Of a stretch of DNA of 64,000 nt, positions 45,135 to 58,388 are shown piece after piece (positions within the stretch are counted from its first letter, which is position 1; every line of letters begins with the position of its first letter). The notes below the pieces were generated by a model that was not told the origin of the DNA, made no database searches, and saw only the letters and a program-made list of their open reading frames with translations. This DNA is from Ziziphus jujuba (Eukaryota; Streptophyta; Magnoliopsida; Rosales; Rhamnaceae), in NCBI RefSeq assembly GCF_031755915.1, contig NC_083385.1, positions 17,629,001-17,693,000 of the forward strand. Direction: 5' to 3'. Made by a program: the position numbers and the translations under genes.

Positions 45135-48100
45135 TGGATGATATGGAAATAAAAAAAATATATATATATATAAATAAATGGAATGAAAAAAATTTAATAA
45201 ATGCTTTCGGACCTCAATCTCTATAAATGGAATGAAAACTAAGATAACTAATCCCATAAGGCAATAACTACAGTAAAGGAAACTGCCTCATTTCTGTTAA
45301 AGAGCCCTATTGACTCTGTTTGACTCGTTGTTAGTATTTGAAATCTGATAGCCGTCAGATTCATGATCTGCTGATCCCTTTGCGGGAAAAAAGTTGATAT
45401 TATTGACTTTTTGTGTACGTCTTGTTCTATTCCCATGCCATTCTGGCAGACTTAAAAAAACATAAAAAAAAAAAAAAAAACACTTTCTTGTAGGCCCCCA
45501 AGACACGTATTTGGCTGCCCGAAGAAGACATGGGACCCAAATTTGAGAGAATCCTAAGTAATGGGTCCCACACACAGTTTCACTAATGGGTCATGGTGTT
45601 CATATGGAAACAGGTTCCACCGTGGGATTGGAGTGGGCCCCTCAGTGTTTTGCTTGTGATTCTTCCCATTGTAGGCCATAATATGATGAAATTTATTTTC
45701 ACCTTGATTGTTTTTGTTTTTCCTCACAAATATGATTTGAAGAACTCATGGAGGGGCAAAGTGATAATTAATTGGTTTTGTCTAGTCTTGAATTTGAATC
45801 ATCTTTTGATTCCGAGCCACCATTATTAAAATGCCCTATCAATCAATCATTGTAAAAGAAGGATAAGACTTCGGAACCCAAAAATTTTGTTTTCTTTTTT
45901 TTTGTTTTATTATTTTTTTTTTTTTGGCTTAAGCAAAAATTTTGTTTTCTTTCTTTCAGATTTGGCCCTTTATTTATTCTTTTTCTCCCCCCACCCCCCC
46001 TCATTTTTCTTTGTTTTTGGTGAATATTCTTTTTCGTTTGGCTTGTTACGTTTTCTTCTATCAAAGCTGAAATAGCTGGCATTCACCAAAATATATATAT
46101 ATATATATATCAAATAGTTATTTTTCTAGTGTCCGTATATTATATATGTTTTTTTATTTTCTGCTCTCTTTTCCATTAGAGGTCTTCTTGTTTAGGTATA
46201 ACTTTTAGGCTGGTTTCAGGATAGTCACATTATTTGACTAATTCTTCTCTTTATGCCTAATCTTTTCTATTAGCATAGAACTTTTTTCTTCTTTTCTTTT
46301 TTAGATGGATTGGCATAGACCTAGGAATTCAAAATCACATCCTGTAGCATTTGTTATTCATTTTGATGATTTGAGAAGAAAACTGATTAAATTGTTCAAT
46401 TAAAATCCAAAATAATCGTCTCCTAGAAGTCTGACTTCCTTATTTGACCATGATAGAATGTGCTTGCACTTAAAAAAACCAAAGCATTGTAATTGCTCTT
46501 CTAGTGAGGAAGGTCAAAGGGCAATGCAAATTTGGAATACATTATAAATTAATTGATAAGAGTGAGTGGTAGGTGAGGTCTAATATTATTGGTGTTGACC
46601 CTGATATTTTCATTTCAATAAAATCTTTATTCTGCCTACCTTTGAAATTGTTGTTACCGAATTCCAAAAAGTATTACTATGAGTTACGACTTATTTAAGA
46701 ATTTGGTCTAAGCCCATTATAACTAGTAATTTATAGATAGAACATTCTTATTTACTATTAATATATTATTTTCTTCCTTCTTCTTTTTTTTTTTTTCCCC
46801 TGTGTAAACGCCTCCACCAAATATTTTCATTACAATAGTGCACTTGATATTTAGAGCAGTTTAAATGGATTGCCTCAAAAGTATAAAATGAAATTACATT
46901 TGATCAAATAAAAATCAGCAAATATAGCAGGGCATTTTGCCATGGAAAACAAACTCGAACTCTCTCACATAAATAAAAATATCTTTTGAACAGTTTGATT
47001 AATTTCCCATTTGTTATTGTTATTAATTTGTTTGATTCATCTTTTTCACCAAAATAAAGAAATTTCCCATAAAATAAAATATTGGAAAGTTTTAGTTTTA
47101 TCTAATTATTTATTTATTTTTGTTTTATTCTTAATTTAGATTTATTTCAATCGTAGTTTTGATTTCACTAAGGAATGAAATTTTGAAAAGTCCACATAAA
47201 AAGTGTTGTTGTGAAGCAAAAAAAAAAAAAAAAAAAAAAAAAATCTCAAAATCTTCAATATAGTTCAATAATCTTTCTTTTTCATTCATTATCAACTTGA
47301 TCTCAAAAGCTCTTTTTGTTTTTCCTTCTAACTTTTTTCTTCAGTAATATTCTTAATTTGTGCATTCGAGATCCTATAATGGTTTTTTTTATTAATGCAA
47401 TGATTAGATTAGTTAAATTTCTTTTTGGACCATATTTTATTATTTTTCTCTATATATATATATTTTAAATTTATAATGGCATGCTCGGAGAAGCATGTAC
47501 GGTATTTTCTAAAAAACATTCCTAATAATATAAGATGACAATTTATGTGGTGACAAATAACATATCTGTTACACATATATATTGTTTTGAATAGTATGCT
47601 TTGTACTTAATTTATTTTTAAAGAAAATTATATATCCATTTTGTTTTTTTAGAAAATGTTATTTTCATTTCTAGAATTCCAATTTCTTGCACAAGAGTAA
47701 TAAACGTTTTTTTTTTTTTTTTTTTTGAAAGGGTTATGCATTGTGCTAACCTAACCTCTTAATATGTGTGTAGTATCAATAGGTTGGTACTTATGCATAT
47801 TGAGAATCTAATTAATTAATCAATATGATGTTTGATTCAATTTTCAATTTAGAAAACTCCTCTACAGCCTACCTAGAATATATCGATGATTAGTCTTTGT
47901 CAATTTGAAGTTTAATATGTCTTTGATTGTGTGTTTGGCTACAACCATTACTTTGCATTTCACCTCCTATGAAGGATACTAGTTTAGACCTTACCTTCAC
48001 ATATGTAGAAGTCAAACTTTTATTTGTTTGATAAGTCAACCTTTTTGAGTTTTGATCTGCCTGCTTCTACCACTTGTTAATTTTATTTCATTTAAATCGG

Positions 48101-48160
48101 ATGACAGCTCTTGTATCCAATAAATAAGCATCGAATTGGCAATTTTTTTTTTTTGTTTTA
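43990..48160. other. AT-rich intergenic DNA, no gene seen
   Basis: Contains long TA tracts (45056-45087, 45107-45130, 46090-46111), A- and T-runs (47218-47242, 47707-47727) and no supported coding frame. Confidence 0.5.
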
Positions 48161-48191
<31 letters not shown>

Positions 48192-48287
48192 AATATTTGT
48201 TGTGATATTTCCTTTAGCTTTGCTTTGCCTTTGCAGGAACTGTCTTCTTCGGATGCACATGAAATTTTGAGAAAAAACCATGAACGC

Positions 48288-48328
<41 letters not shown>

Positions 48329-48420
48329 GATATTTCCTTTAGCTTTGCTTTGCCTTTGGAGGAACTGTCTTCTTCGAATGCACATGGAATTTTGACAAAA
48401 AACCATGAACACAAAAAAAT
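48161..48420. repeat. Tandem duplication joined to (AC)n and (TA)n tracts
   Basis: An (AC)12 run (48161-48184) is followed by a unit of about 100 bp (48196-48292). Then come a TA tract (48293-48320) and a second copy of the unit (48321-48417). Shared words include TTTGTTGTGATATTTCCTTT and GAACTGTCTTCTTCG. The copies differ at about six positions. Confidence 0.85.
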
Positions 48421-49947
48421 ATAGAAAATAAAAAGGTAGTAAAAAGGATGTCATATCTTTATTAAAGCAGCATCCAATTGGGTTAAAAAAAAAAAAAATC
48501 TGATCCTTTATCCATGTGCTAAAAGGAGGTCATGCTTTTATGGCCCAAAATACATGTGCATGTGCAATAAATCAATAAAATAAGATTTTTTTTTTTTTTT
48601 GGTACGACTATGAGTTACCGAATTTGTTTTTAGTATGATTTTATGTCCCAAAATACAACTAATTATTTTTTTTCTTTAACTTGTTTCATTATTTTAATTT
48701 AAAAAACCTTGTTTTATTATATGATAATTATCAGGTATATAATACGTAATAATATTATGGTTATATTTAATTCTAAGCCATAAAAAAAAAAAAAACAATA
48801 ATATTGGAATAATTAAAATGTCAAATTTATTTACAAAACAATGTGATAGATGCTGTGATAATATTTAATTAATTTATTTTTCTATTTCACTTAATGATTT
48901 ATTATTTTATATTTATATTATATAAATATTTCAACCACTAATATTTTAATATGCTATTTAATAAATATTTTAGTACTTATAATATTATTTAAAAGTTAAT
49001 ATTAATTGATGAGCGATAAAAGTTGTTTCAAATTTAGAAATGATGATATGGTACAATTCAAATTTGATTACAAATTTAGTACAATCTAAACCCTTTGACC
49101 AAATTTATTGACATGATACAATTTGGTTAAATCCAAAGGGTATTACTATTTATTATAATGGAACTATTGCTAACATTATAATTGTTAAATTAGTAGCATT
49201 TAATTGCACATTAAATTTTTTATTTTTAAATTCTAATTTGAAAAAGTGAATTTTTATAATTAATTATTTAAATTGTTAAGTGATATATGAGTTTCACTTA
49301 TGATTGTCATCCTTATAACAAATAGAAAATTGAAATTGTGATCCTCCAATTCAAAGAAATAGAGAAGATCATTATCTTTCGTTTTTCAAAGTATTTATGT
49401 TTAGCTTGTAATATTCCTTTTCATGAACATAGATGGATGTATACTTATAGGATGAGTATTTTCTTCTGCTCCTGAGAGGAGTAAACCAATTTTTTGTTTT
49501 TTTTGTTTACATTTATGGTATTAACATTGTTGGCTCATTCATTTTGATTGGCTTAACAAAGTTTTTCTATCCAGTAATCCGTTATCCATTGATTGAGATT
49601 TGGAAAAATGGGAAGAACAAAAATATGAAACAGTTTAAGTTAGAAGATGATCTATATACTTAGTTAATAGACTTCTCAAGGACTTGGACTTTCAAGTCCA
49701 CAAACTGCAGGGCAGTGAATGGATCGGGGGTCAATACCACTGTATAGATGTCTCTAGACGTTTTATGTTTGATTATATTTAATTCTAAATGAGTTTTGGA
49801 AAAACTGAATTTTAGTATTGATATGATTTCGGCTCTGAAGTTTCAATTTCAGTGATTGCAATTTTGAAGTTTCAAAATTCTTTCAAATTGGTATCCTGAA
49901 GTTATAATACTGTTAAAATTAACAATGCTAATATCAGCATAATATTA
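48421..49947. other. AT-rich intergenic DNA, left flank of copia 2
   Basis: No gene seen, and no 3' LTR matching 58389-58999. This indicates that the element to the right lost its 3' end. Confidence 0.5.
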
Positions 49948-49949
49948 AT

Positions 49950-52746
49950 GGCTTTAATCCTATTCCCCTCAATGAATAGTAAACTTGCTCCCTTGTTAAA
50001 CCTTTAGTAAGCGGATTCGCAAGATTATTTTTAGATTTCACATAATCTATAGATATTATTCCATTTGAGAGCAATTGTTTTACAATATTATGTCTTCGAC
50101 TTATATGTCGAGATTTACCATTATAATTTTAGCTTTGTGCCCTTCCAATAGCAAATTGATTATCCCAATGTATGCAAATAGCAGGTAGAGGTTTTGACCA
50201 TCTTGGAATATCCTCTAGAAAATGTCGAAGCCATGTCGCTTCTTCTCCAGCTTTATCTAAAGCAATAAATTAAGATTTGATTGTGGACCTTGCAATACAA
50301 GTCTGCTTGGAAGATTTCCAAGATATTGCTCCACCTCTAAGCATAAAAATATATTCACTAGTGGATCTTGAATCATTTGAGTCAGATATCCAATTAGCAT
50401 CACTGTATCCCTCAAGTACAGTGGGATATCTTGTATAATGTAATCCGTAATCCATAATCCAAGGTATGTCTTAGATATCTAAACACTCTAATTATTGTCG
50501 TTCAATGATCTTTACTTGGATTACTTGTGTACCTACTCAATTTGCTAACTGAGTAAGCTATATCTGTTATTGTACAACTCATAACATACATTAGACTACC
50601 AATGATTCGAGAATATTCTAATTGTGATACACCATTCCCATGATTTTTATATAATCGAAAGTTTGGGTCTATTGGTGTTTTGGAAATTCGATCACTGTCT
50701 TTGTCATGCATATTAAGCAACTTTTCAATATAGTGCTTTTGAGATAGAACAAAACCATCTTATGTCCTAGAAATTTTAATTCCTAGAATAACATCTGCGA
50801 TACCCAAATCTTTCATTTCAAATTTACTGATCAAAATTTTCTTAGTAGTTTGAATTATTTCTTTAGTGCTACCAATGATGAGCATATCATCTACATAAAG
50901 ACACATAATGTCATAATCATATTTAGTATCTTTCTCATAAACACATTTATCACATTCATTTATTTTAAACCTGTTTGACTTCATTACATTATCAAACTTT
51001 TGATGCCATTATTTTGGAGTTTGTTTTAAACCATACAATGATTTTACAAGTTTACAAACTTTATTTTCATTTCCAGGAGCTACAAATCCTTCAAGTTGTT
51101 TCATGTAAATCTCTTCATCTAATTCACCATTTAAAAATGCCATTTTTACATCCATTTGATGTATTTCTAAATTCTTTAACACGGCAATAGCAATTAACAT
51201 TCGAACAGATGGAATTCTTGTAACTGATGAATATGTATCAAAATAATCTACACCTTCTCTTTGTTTGTAGCCCTTTGCCACTAATCTGGCATTATATTTA
51301 TCAATTGATCCATCATCTTTCATCTTTTTCTTAAAGATCCACTTGCAACCTAAGGGTTTACTTCCAGGTGGAAGATTTACTAATTCCCATGTATGGTTTT
51401 GCATGATGGACTCAATTTCACTATTAATTGCTTCTTTCCAATAAGGAGTTTCGGGTGTAAACATAGCTTCTCAAGAATTCTTTGGTTCAGTTTCTAACAT
51501 GTAAGTTAAAAATTCCAGACCAAAAGATAAATTTTCATTCTTTTACTATGTCTTGGCTCACTATCCATTTCTTCTTGATTTTTATTTTCATCATAAGTTC
51601 TTTTTGAAGAACTTGGATCACGTGCCATTTTACAAGTAAATACATCTTCATAAAAATATGCGTTTCTAGATTCACTAATTGTATTAACATGCACTACAGA
51701 AATTTCAGATTTATACACAAGGAACCTATAAGCATTACTATTAATTGCATATCCAATAAAGATACAATCAACAGTTTTAGGTCCTATCTTAATTCTCTTA
51801 GGATCAGATATTATTACTTTAACAAGACACCCCCACACTTTCAAGTATTTATAGGAAGACTTTCTTCCTTTCCATAACTCATAAGGTGTCAAATTAGATT
51901 TCTTATGAGGTATTTTTATTAAGAAGTGAATTTGCAGAAAGTAATGCTTTCCCCCACATATTTTGAGGTAAACCAAAACTTATTAACATGGCATTCATCA
52001 TCTCTTTTAAAGTTCTATTTTTACGTTCTGCAACACCATTAAATTGGGGTGAATATGGAGCAGTGGATTGGTGAATAATTCCATGTTCAGAACAAAATAA
52101 ATTAGAAGGAGTATCATATTCACCACCTCTATTGCTTCTTAACATCTTAATCTTTTTACTAAGTTGATTTTCAACTTCATTTTTAGAAAGTTTAAATGCT
52201 TCCAAAGCCTCATCTTTGGATCTTAATAAGTACACATAACAATAACGTGTACAATCATCAATAAATGTGATAAAATATTTTTTACCACCTCTTGTTTGCA
52301 CAAATTTTAAATCACATATATCAGTATGAATTAAATCTAAAGATTGAGTATTTCTATCAATAGTATGAAAATGTGTCTTTGTTAATTTAGATTCAACACA
52401 CGTTTCACATTTATAATCTAAATCAATATCAAAATTTGGTATTAAATTTAAATTAATTAATCTTTTCATAGTAATATAACTAATATGTCTTAATCTACCA
52501 TGCCAAATATTAGAAAACTCAACCAAATAAGTAGAATTATTAATATTATTATTAATAGTAGGCATCACAGTCATTATATTAAGTTTAAAGAGCCCATCGC
52601 TTAAATAACCTTTACCCACATACATAACCCCCTTTCGAAAGTGCAAATCTATCGGACTAAAAAACCAATCTAAAACCATTTTTACTAAATAATGATCCAG
52701 ACACAAGATTTTTACGAATATCAGGAACATGTAACACATTTGTGAG
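49950..52746 (-). pseudogene. pol region of copia element 2 (end of PR, IN, RT, RNase H)
   Basis: The integrase retains the HGRLRHI block (usual HGRLGH), FITFIDDCTRYCYVYLL, and NGVAERKNRTLKEMMNAM. The reverse transcriptase keeps HQMDVKMAFLNGELDEEIYM, CKLVKSLYGLKQ and the active-site CLYVDDML. The RNase H part ends with IDYVKSKNNLANPLTKGL. Multiple stops and frameshifts break the frame, for example around 51470-51505, 50985-51005 and 50455-50500. The region ends at the truncation point. Confidence 0.92.
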
Positions 52747-52751
52747 GGTAA
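52747..52751. repeat. TRIM target-site duplication, left (GGTAA)
   Basis: GGTAA directly precedes the TRIM and is repeated at 53398-53402. Confidence 0.95.
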
Positions 52752-53397
52752 TGTGAGATCTCACATCGTTTGGAAAGGAGAATGAAGCATACCTTATAAG
52801 AAGGTGTGGATACCTTTTCCTTGAGAGGTTTTCCTAACAGGGAACGTAAAACCGTGAGGGGTAGGATTGGGCTCACCACCTAGCTTTCAAAGCGGACAAT
52901 ATCTCGGTTGGGCCTGGGAGGCCCGGGCCAATGTGACTGACAGGTGAAGGGGTGGGATCCCTAACCATTGAGAGGCCTTTTAAAATGGTGCGAACTGGGC
53001 CCAAAGTGGAGAATATCTCATGCAGGACTGGGCTGTTACAATTGGTATTAGAGCCGGACCCGGATTGGTGTGCCAGCGAAAACGCTGGGCCCTAAGGGGG
53101 GTGGATTGTGAGATTACACATCGGTTGGAAAGGAGAACGAAGCATATCTTATAAGAGGGTGTGGATACCTTTCCCTTGAGAGGCCTTCCTGACAAGAAAA
53201 GTAAAACCGTGAGGGGTAGGATTGGGCTCATCACCTAGCTTCCAAAGCAGACAATATCTCGGTTAGACCTGGGAGACCCGGGCCAGTAGGACTGGCAAGT
53301 GAAGGGGTAGGACCTTAACCACTAAGAGGCCTTTTAAAACCGTACGGGCTGGGCCCAAAGCGGACAATATTTCATGCGGGTGGACTGGGCTGTTACA
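52752..53397 (+). mobile_element. TRIM element (terminal-repeat retrotransposon in miniature)
   Basis: A 646-bp element with two LTRs (52752-53040 and 53107-53397). Each starts TGTGAGAT and ends GGGCTGTTACA. Right after the 5' LTR comes TGGTATTAGAGCC (53043-53055), one base different from the usual tRNA-Met primer site, and before the 3' LTR a purine tract (AAGGGGGGTGGA). The interior is only 66 bp and encodes nothing. It sits antiparallel in the protease region of copia 2 with an exact GGTAA duplication. The LTRs differ at roughly 10-12% of sites by eye, so it is old. Confidence 0.95.
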
Positions 53398-53402
53398 GGT
53401 AA
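53398..53402. repeat. TRIM target-site duplication, right (GGTAA)
   Basis: Exact repeat of 52747-52751. Confidence 0.95.
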
Positions 53403-54492
53403 CTTCTTTTCCAGATGTCATCTTAAGTATAACCTTTCATTTCCTTTAACTTTAGAAGTAGAAGAATTTTCCATGAATAGTTATTTCTCCTCATGATTTG
53501 GATTTTGATAAGTGGTGAATATATTCTTGTTAGAACATACATGGCGAGTAGCCCTAGTGTCCAACCACCATGACCTCGGATTCCTTACCAAGTTTGCTTC
53601 AGAAACAACAGCAGATAGATTCATCTCATTAACATCATTGGAAAGATTTTCAATTTCAATGACATTGGCATGAAATGTCTTTCTCTTTTTGTTTTCTTGA
53701 CCTTTACGGTTACGACAATCTTTAGTGCGATGCCTTGGCTTGTCACATACAAACATTTTTCATTGAACCTTTTAGATCCATCGCCATTAGACCCTCCATT
53801 GGAACTTTGATTTTCAAATTTCCTTTTCTTGTTCTTATTGATCTTATGTCTTTGTTCCATTACATTTGCCTTGCTCTCCATCGGATTTTTATTTTTATTT
53901 TCGAAAAATCGATTATCTTTTTCTATTCTCAATCTCACAATTAAGTCCTCAAGCCCCATCTCTTTACGTTTATGTTTTAAATAATTTTTGAAATCCTTCT
54001 AAGATGGTGGCAATTTTTCAATCACCGCAGCCACTTGGAAAGACTCACTAATTTCCATTTTTTCAGCATGTATTTCATGAAAAATGAGTTGGAACTCTTG
54101 GACTTGATTTACGACACTCTTTGAATCAATCATTTGAAAATCCAAAAATTTACCAACAACGAATTTCTTCGTGCCGGCATCTTCTGTTTTATATTTTTTC
54201 TCCAAAGATTGCCATAAATCTTTTGCAGTTTTAACATTACTATATACATTATATAGTGTGTCACTTAAACCATTGAGAATATAATTTTTACATAGAAAAT
54301 CCGAATGGTGCCATGCATCCACTGCTGCTACCGTTTAGGTATTAGACTCACTTTCATTAGAACAGGAGCAATCTTAGTGAGAAATTTGGCTAGGTTCAAA
54401 GTAGTAAGATAAAATAACAATTTTTGTTGCCATTTTTTAAAATCAAAACCACCAAATTTCTCTGGTTTCTCAGCGTGACTCAAAGATGTAGG
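53403..54492 (-). pseudogene. gag and start of protease, copia element 2
   Basis: Gag blocks match element 1: [50 protein letters not shown] followed by a stop at 53999-54001 where Trp is expected, then KHKRKEMGLEDL. A zinc knuckle (CFVCDKPRHRTKDC, with a Gly to Arg change) and the protease follow. The catalytic DTGA of the protease reads DTRA, with the AGG codon at 53553-53555. The first twelve or so codons lie on the far side of the solo LTR, at 57481-57446. Confidence 0.9.
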
Positions 54493-54497
54493 CAAAG
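54493..54497. repeat. Target duplication of the nested solo LTR, left (CAAAG)
   Basis: CAAAG here corresponds to AAAAG at 57446-57450. The gag frame joins correctly only with CAAAG, so the right-hand copy carries the later substitution. Confidence 0.75.
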
Positions 54498-57445
54498 TGT
54501 AACATCCCATCCCAAATCGCACCGGAATCCGTGCACGTTGACCGAGGTTGACCGTTGACCGAAGGGTCAAAAGTTGACTTTTTGACTCGGTGGGAATTTC
54601 GAGTTGACCAGGGTACCGTGGCGAAGTGCACGATGCCCCGAGTTCGTAGACTGGTAGCACATCGAAAACGGAGCTATGGTTTGAAAGTTATGGGCAAAAC
54701 AAGTTGCGGTCCAAACTGTCCAAGAGGTGCCGGAGTCGACTTTTTATTTATGGGGAAATGAGCTTTGACTCGTGCATGGTTGTGAAGTGCTCGTCGATAC
54801 GAGTTCACAGACTAGCGGCATGCTTAAAACAGACATCCGGTTAAAAAGTTATGGACGTTTGAAATTTACCGGATACCGTAATATTTTAATGTTTTTGGGT
54901 CGGTGAACAGTGAAATGCCATGTGTCAGCTTCTGATTGGTCCACGTGGCATGAACAGTGTCACACAAGGGTTTTTATTTGATAAAATTCTTGGGGAAGAG
55001 AGAGAAAGAGAGAGAGGAGAGAGAGAGAGAGTCCGCCGGCCGCCGGAATTTTTCAACTTTTCTGGCCGATCTACAGTGCATGAGTCGGCCAGAAAGTTTT
55101 CCCTCCCCATTTCCGGCAAAACCTCCAAGTTTCATGGCGAACGGCCGCCGGACGTGCCCGGATCGGACGTCCGAAGATCGGCGGCGAGTTTTTCCCCTCC
55201 ACCGTCGGCCATCGCAAATCGACCCATTTCCGGCCATTTTCTGGCCACACGCGCCATACACCCTTGATCCTCTCCTCAAGTCCGGCCGACCCACCAAAAA
55301 TCACGGCCATCGGACCACCGACGCGCCTGGATCGGAGCGTTTTCCGGTGAGGGGCCGGAAATCTTCAAACGGTGATTTCTCCGCCGTTCGGCCTCTGTTT
55401 TGCTCACCGCTGGTCCCGTTGGATTGCTCTCCCCACGATCTACAAGTCTGCAAAATTTCACGGCCAACGGCCACCGCACGCGCCGCCGCCCCTGACGGTT
55501 GCCGGTGACCGCGGCGGCTCGCCGGAAAGTACTGTTCCGGCGAGTACCCGAATTTTCGGCCGGCTCCAGTCCGCTGTGTTCGACCTCCTGAACCTGAATC
55601 CGGCATCTTTTTCAGCCAATTCGTGACGGTGTGGGAGAATTGCGGAGCCGAAACCCGAAAAGCTTTCCAGCGAGATTCCGACCCCGTCGGGTCCGATCAT
55701 CGGAAAGTAAGACCGAATCCGTGATCCTCATCACGCGAGTTTCGATTCGGTATATAACTCGTAACCTTTAGATATCGTTTGGTGTTCGCTCCCCGGGTAC
55801 CCATTTGGGAATTACCCGAATAAAATATTAATATTTTTGGTTGGTACACTGTGGTTGTGTAGGTGCGCGTACGAGTGGCGGAGTTGATCCCGAGGAGGAT
55901 CTTAGTTGATTTGCGTGCTCCAGGTGAGTGACCCACCTTCAAAAATTATTTTGGGGCAATTAATTATGTTTATTTGGTATTTAAATTGGTATTTAAATTA
56001 TGCTCATGTGGTGTGATTTAATTGTGGTTTTATTTTGGTTTAATTTATTTATTATGCATGAGCAAAGTGAATTTTGGTAGTATTTGTACGTGGTTTTAAA
56101 TTTGATTTTCCGGATATAATTGGGTTAAATATTTTACGAAAATATTTGTTTAAATTTTATAAATTATGCCCGCGGTATTTTTATGGTTGCATCTCGTACT
56201 TCGAGAAAATTGTGGTTTGTTGGTTATCAATGTTTCGTACCGGGTCATTAAATAAAAATATGTGGGATGGTGTTTTGTGAAAATTTGGTATACTTCCCAC
56301 AGTAATTTTGGAAAACGGTACGGTTGGTTATTAATGTTTATTTTTAAACGCACTCATACAGTATTGGTGTTCTGGTGTATGGTGTATGGACACGTGGTAG
56401 CACGCGGTTATTATGTGGTTTAGCGTGTGGTTATTACTTCACCCGTGAGTTGCCATTGGACCGTGGGCAGGCAAGTTTGTTATTGGCCACAGCTGCCCCC
56501 CTCCTTGGTCGGGTTGATGGTTTTAGTAGCAGTACTGTCGGGACGCCGAAGTGACCGTTGCAGGTTTCTCTCTTTAACCCCCCTGCCAGTCGGTGCTCGG
56601 GACGCTGGGTATCGGAGGGCATCACCGGTATATGGTGTGGTGCGTCGGTGTAAATTGCAAATAATGGTTTAAACCCCAAAGGTGTTCAAAATTATTTACT
56701 ATAATTTATTATATTTTTATTATATATATTGGGGTATGTTTTTATTTATTTATTGTGTATCAAATGGTTTAATCCCTTGGTTTTTGGGAGGTATGTACAT
56801 TGGGTTTTGCGAAAAGGTTTTAAAAAGGGAACATTTCAAACGGAGCGATTGGTGAGAGTTTTGAGGGAAATTATTATTTTCCAACAGTTATTATTATTTA
56901 TTTATTAATTGTTGGTATTTGTTCTATTCCTTAATTGCTATTAATATTATTTTATTATTAAAAGTGTTCAGTAGTTAGGGTCACTCACGGAGATGATTAG
57001 CATCTCACACTCTTAAATTCCGTTCCCTTAGGTGCAAGTGGTGGTAGACGTTCTTCCGGAGCGAACCAAGTTTTCCGCTGCTGTTGTGTTTCGAGAAGTA
57101 CTTCTGTACTCTTTTATTTCAGTGTATTATTTCTTTCAGCCTTGTTGTATTTCTGTTGTTTAGCACTTCTTAAGGCTCTGTATACTATTGGGATACTTAT
57201 GTTTTATTTATGCACTGGACTGTTGTTGTTTTTGAGAAGTGCTGAAATTTGTGGAACAATTTGTAGTTTGCGGGAGGAATAAGGGGATGAGTTTAGAAGT
57301 GTGTTTTCAGTGCAGGTAAATTGTGGTAAATAAATCCCTTAGGGGAGGCTCTGCCGGATTTTCCGCTAGAGGATCCGGTAGGGTTTTCCTGGGATCAGGG
57401 CTTGTCTAGGGTTCCGGGGAAGGAATTCTGGACGGGTCCTGACAA
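54498..57445. mobile_element. 2.9-kb solo LTR nested in copia 2 gag, Ty3/gypsy type
   Basis: The ends are TGTAACATCCC and CTGACA. Composition differs sharply from the surroundings: 54.5-55.7 kb is G+C and CpG rich. It has TTGAC clusters near 54535-54610, a GA run at 54995-55030 and paired words around the AGGTGAGTGACCCACC (about 55922) and TCACTCACGGAGATGATTAG (about 56980) segments. Large LTRs of this style are typical of plant Ty3/gypsy chromoviruses. There is no gag or pol, so recombination between two LTRs probably removed the interior. The long frames inside are by-products of the G+C-rich composition. Confidence 0.75.
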
Positions 57446-57481
57446 AAAGTAGTAAGAGGTAAAGATGCACTAGATGCCATT
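57446..57481 (-). pseudogene. First codons of copia 2 gag
   Basis: ATG at 57479-57481 begins MASSASLPLTT, the N-terminus of gag cut off by the solo LTR. Continuation on the far side is in frame once the LTR and one target copy are discounted. Confidence 0.7.
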
Positions 57482-58372
57482 TCTATAAAAAGAAAATATA
57501 TTACCAAATAATTACTAATTAAGAAATAATTAAACTAAACAAATAATTTTATATATAAAACAAAATTAAAATATGCAACAATGTATGCACAATATAAATA
57601 TTTGCAGCTATAAATATTTAACTTTCACTGTAATACTTAAAAACTAAACTTTATATATAAATACTCAATAAAATATGTGAATATATGCATATATTATAAT
57701 AAACATAGAACACGTAAATATATATATTCAAAAAAATAGAGAAATCAGAACCAAGTCAAGATAATACGGATCAACTCCTTCTTGCGCCAAAGATCTTACC
57801 ATTTCCGAAGGAACTGGAGTTATATCTCTTTTCCATTTCTATTCAAGAGTTTTTATGTGTTTCCACGCCCTTTCCAGATCCCGAAAAATATACAAATTCC
57901 TTTCCTTAGGAATGCATTCTAAGATTCGTCACTACAAAAAGGATAATGGTAACCCCATAAACATAAAACACGTAATTAAACACCGGAATTGCACGCAAGT
58001 ATAATTTAAATGAATATTAAATATAATATATGTTAAATATTATCTATTAATATATTATATATATTAAATATTATCTAATACCTACAATAGTACAAAAAAT
58101 ATGTATATATATGAGTATAAGGATAGGCACGTAAACGAGTAAATGGAAATAAAAGGTAGGAGTTATAATAAGACTAGAATTGTATGTGTATTATAATATT
58201 AAGTAATAATAAATAAATAAATAAATAAATATATATATATATATATCAACGAAGTGATAAAGAAGATCTTAATGTAAATATGGATAAACTTTCTTAACTT
58301 CAGTAAATAATTAAACATATATATAAACAACGCAGAGAACCTAACGTTTGAAAGAGATTAATTTACTAATAT
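57482..58372 (-). other. Leader of copia element 2
   Basis: The untranslated stretch between gag and the 5' LTR is very AT-rich (TA tract near 58229-58246) and lacks the CACGTG array seen in element 1. A G+C-richer part at 57760-57960 (TCCTTCTTGCGCCAAAGATC) may be the better-kept leader. Confidence 0.6.
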
Positions 58373-58386
58373 AATATTGTTTTAAG
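58373..58386 (-). other. Candidate self-complementary primer-binding site, copia 2
   Basis: The sense strand reads CTTAAAACAATATT beginning 2 nt inside the LTR. It pairs with AATATTGTTTAAG in the same LTR (58577-58565) with one unpaired base. No tRNA-Met-type site is present at this position. Confidence 0.6.
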
Positions 58387-58388
58387 AT

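Noticed and set aside
45843..46082. 79-residue Lys-rich frame
   Set aside because: It is the antisense of T-rich tracts and lacks any motif.
54920..55700. Several overlapping frames of 60-180 residues in the G+C-rich block
   Set aside because: They occur on both strands in all phases of a CpG-rich LTR and show no domain. Composition explains the lack of stops.
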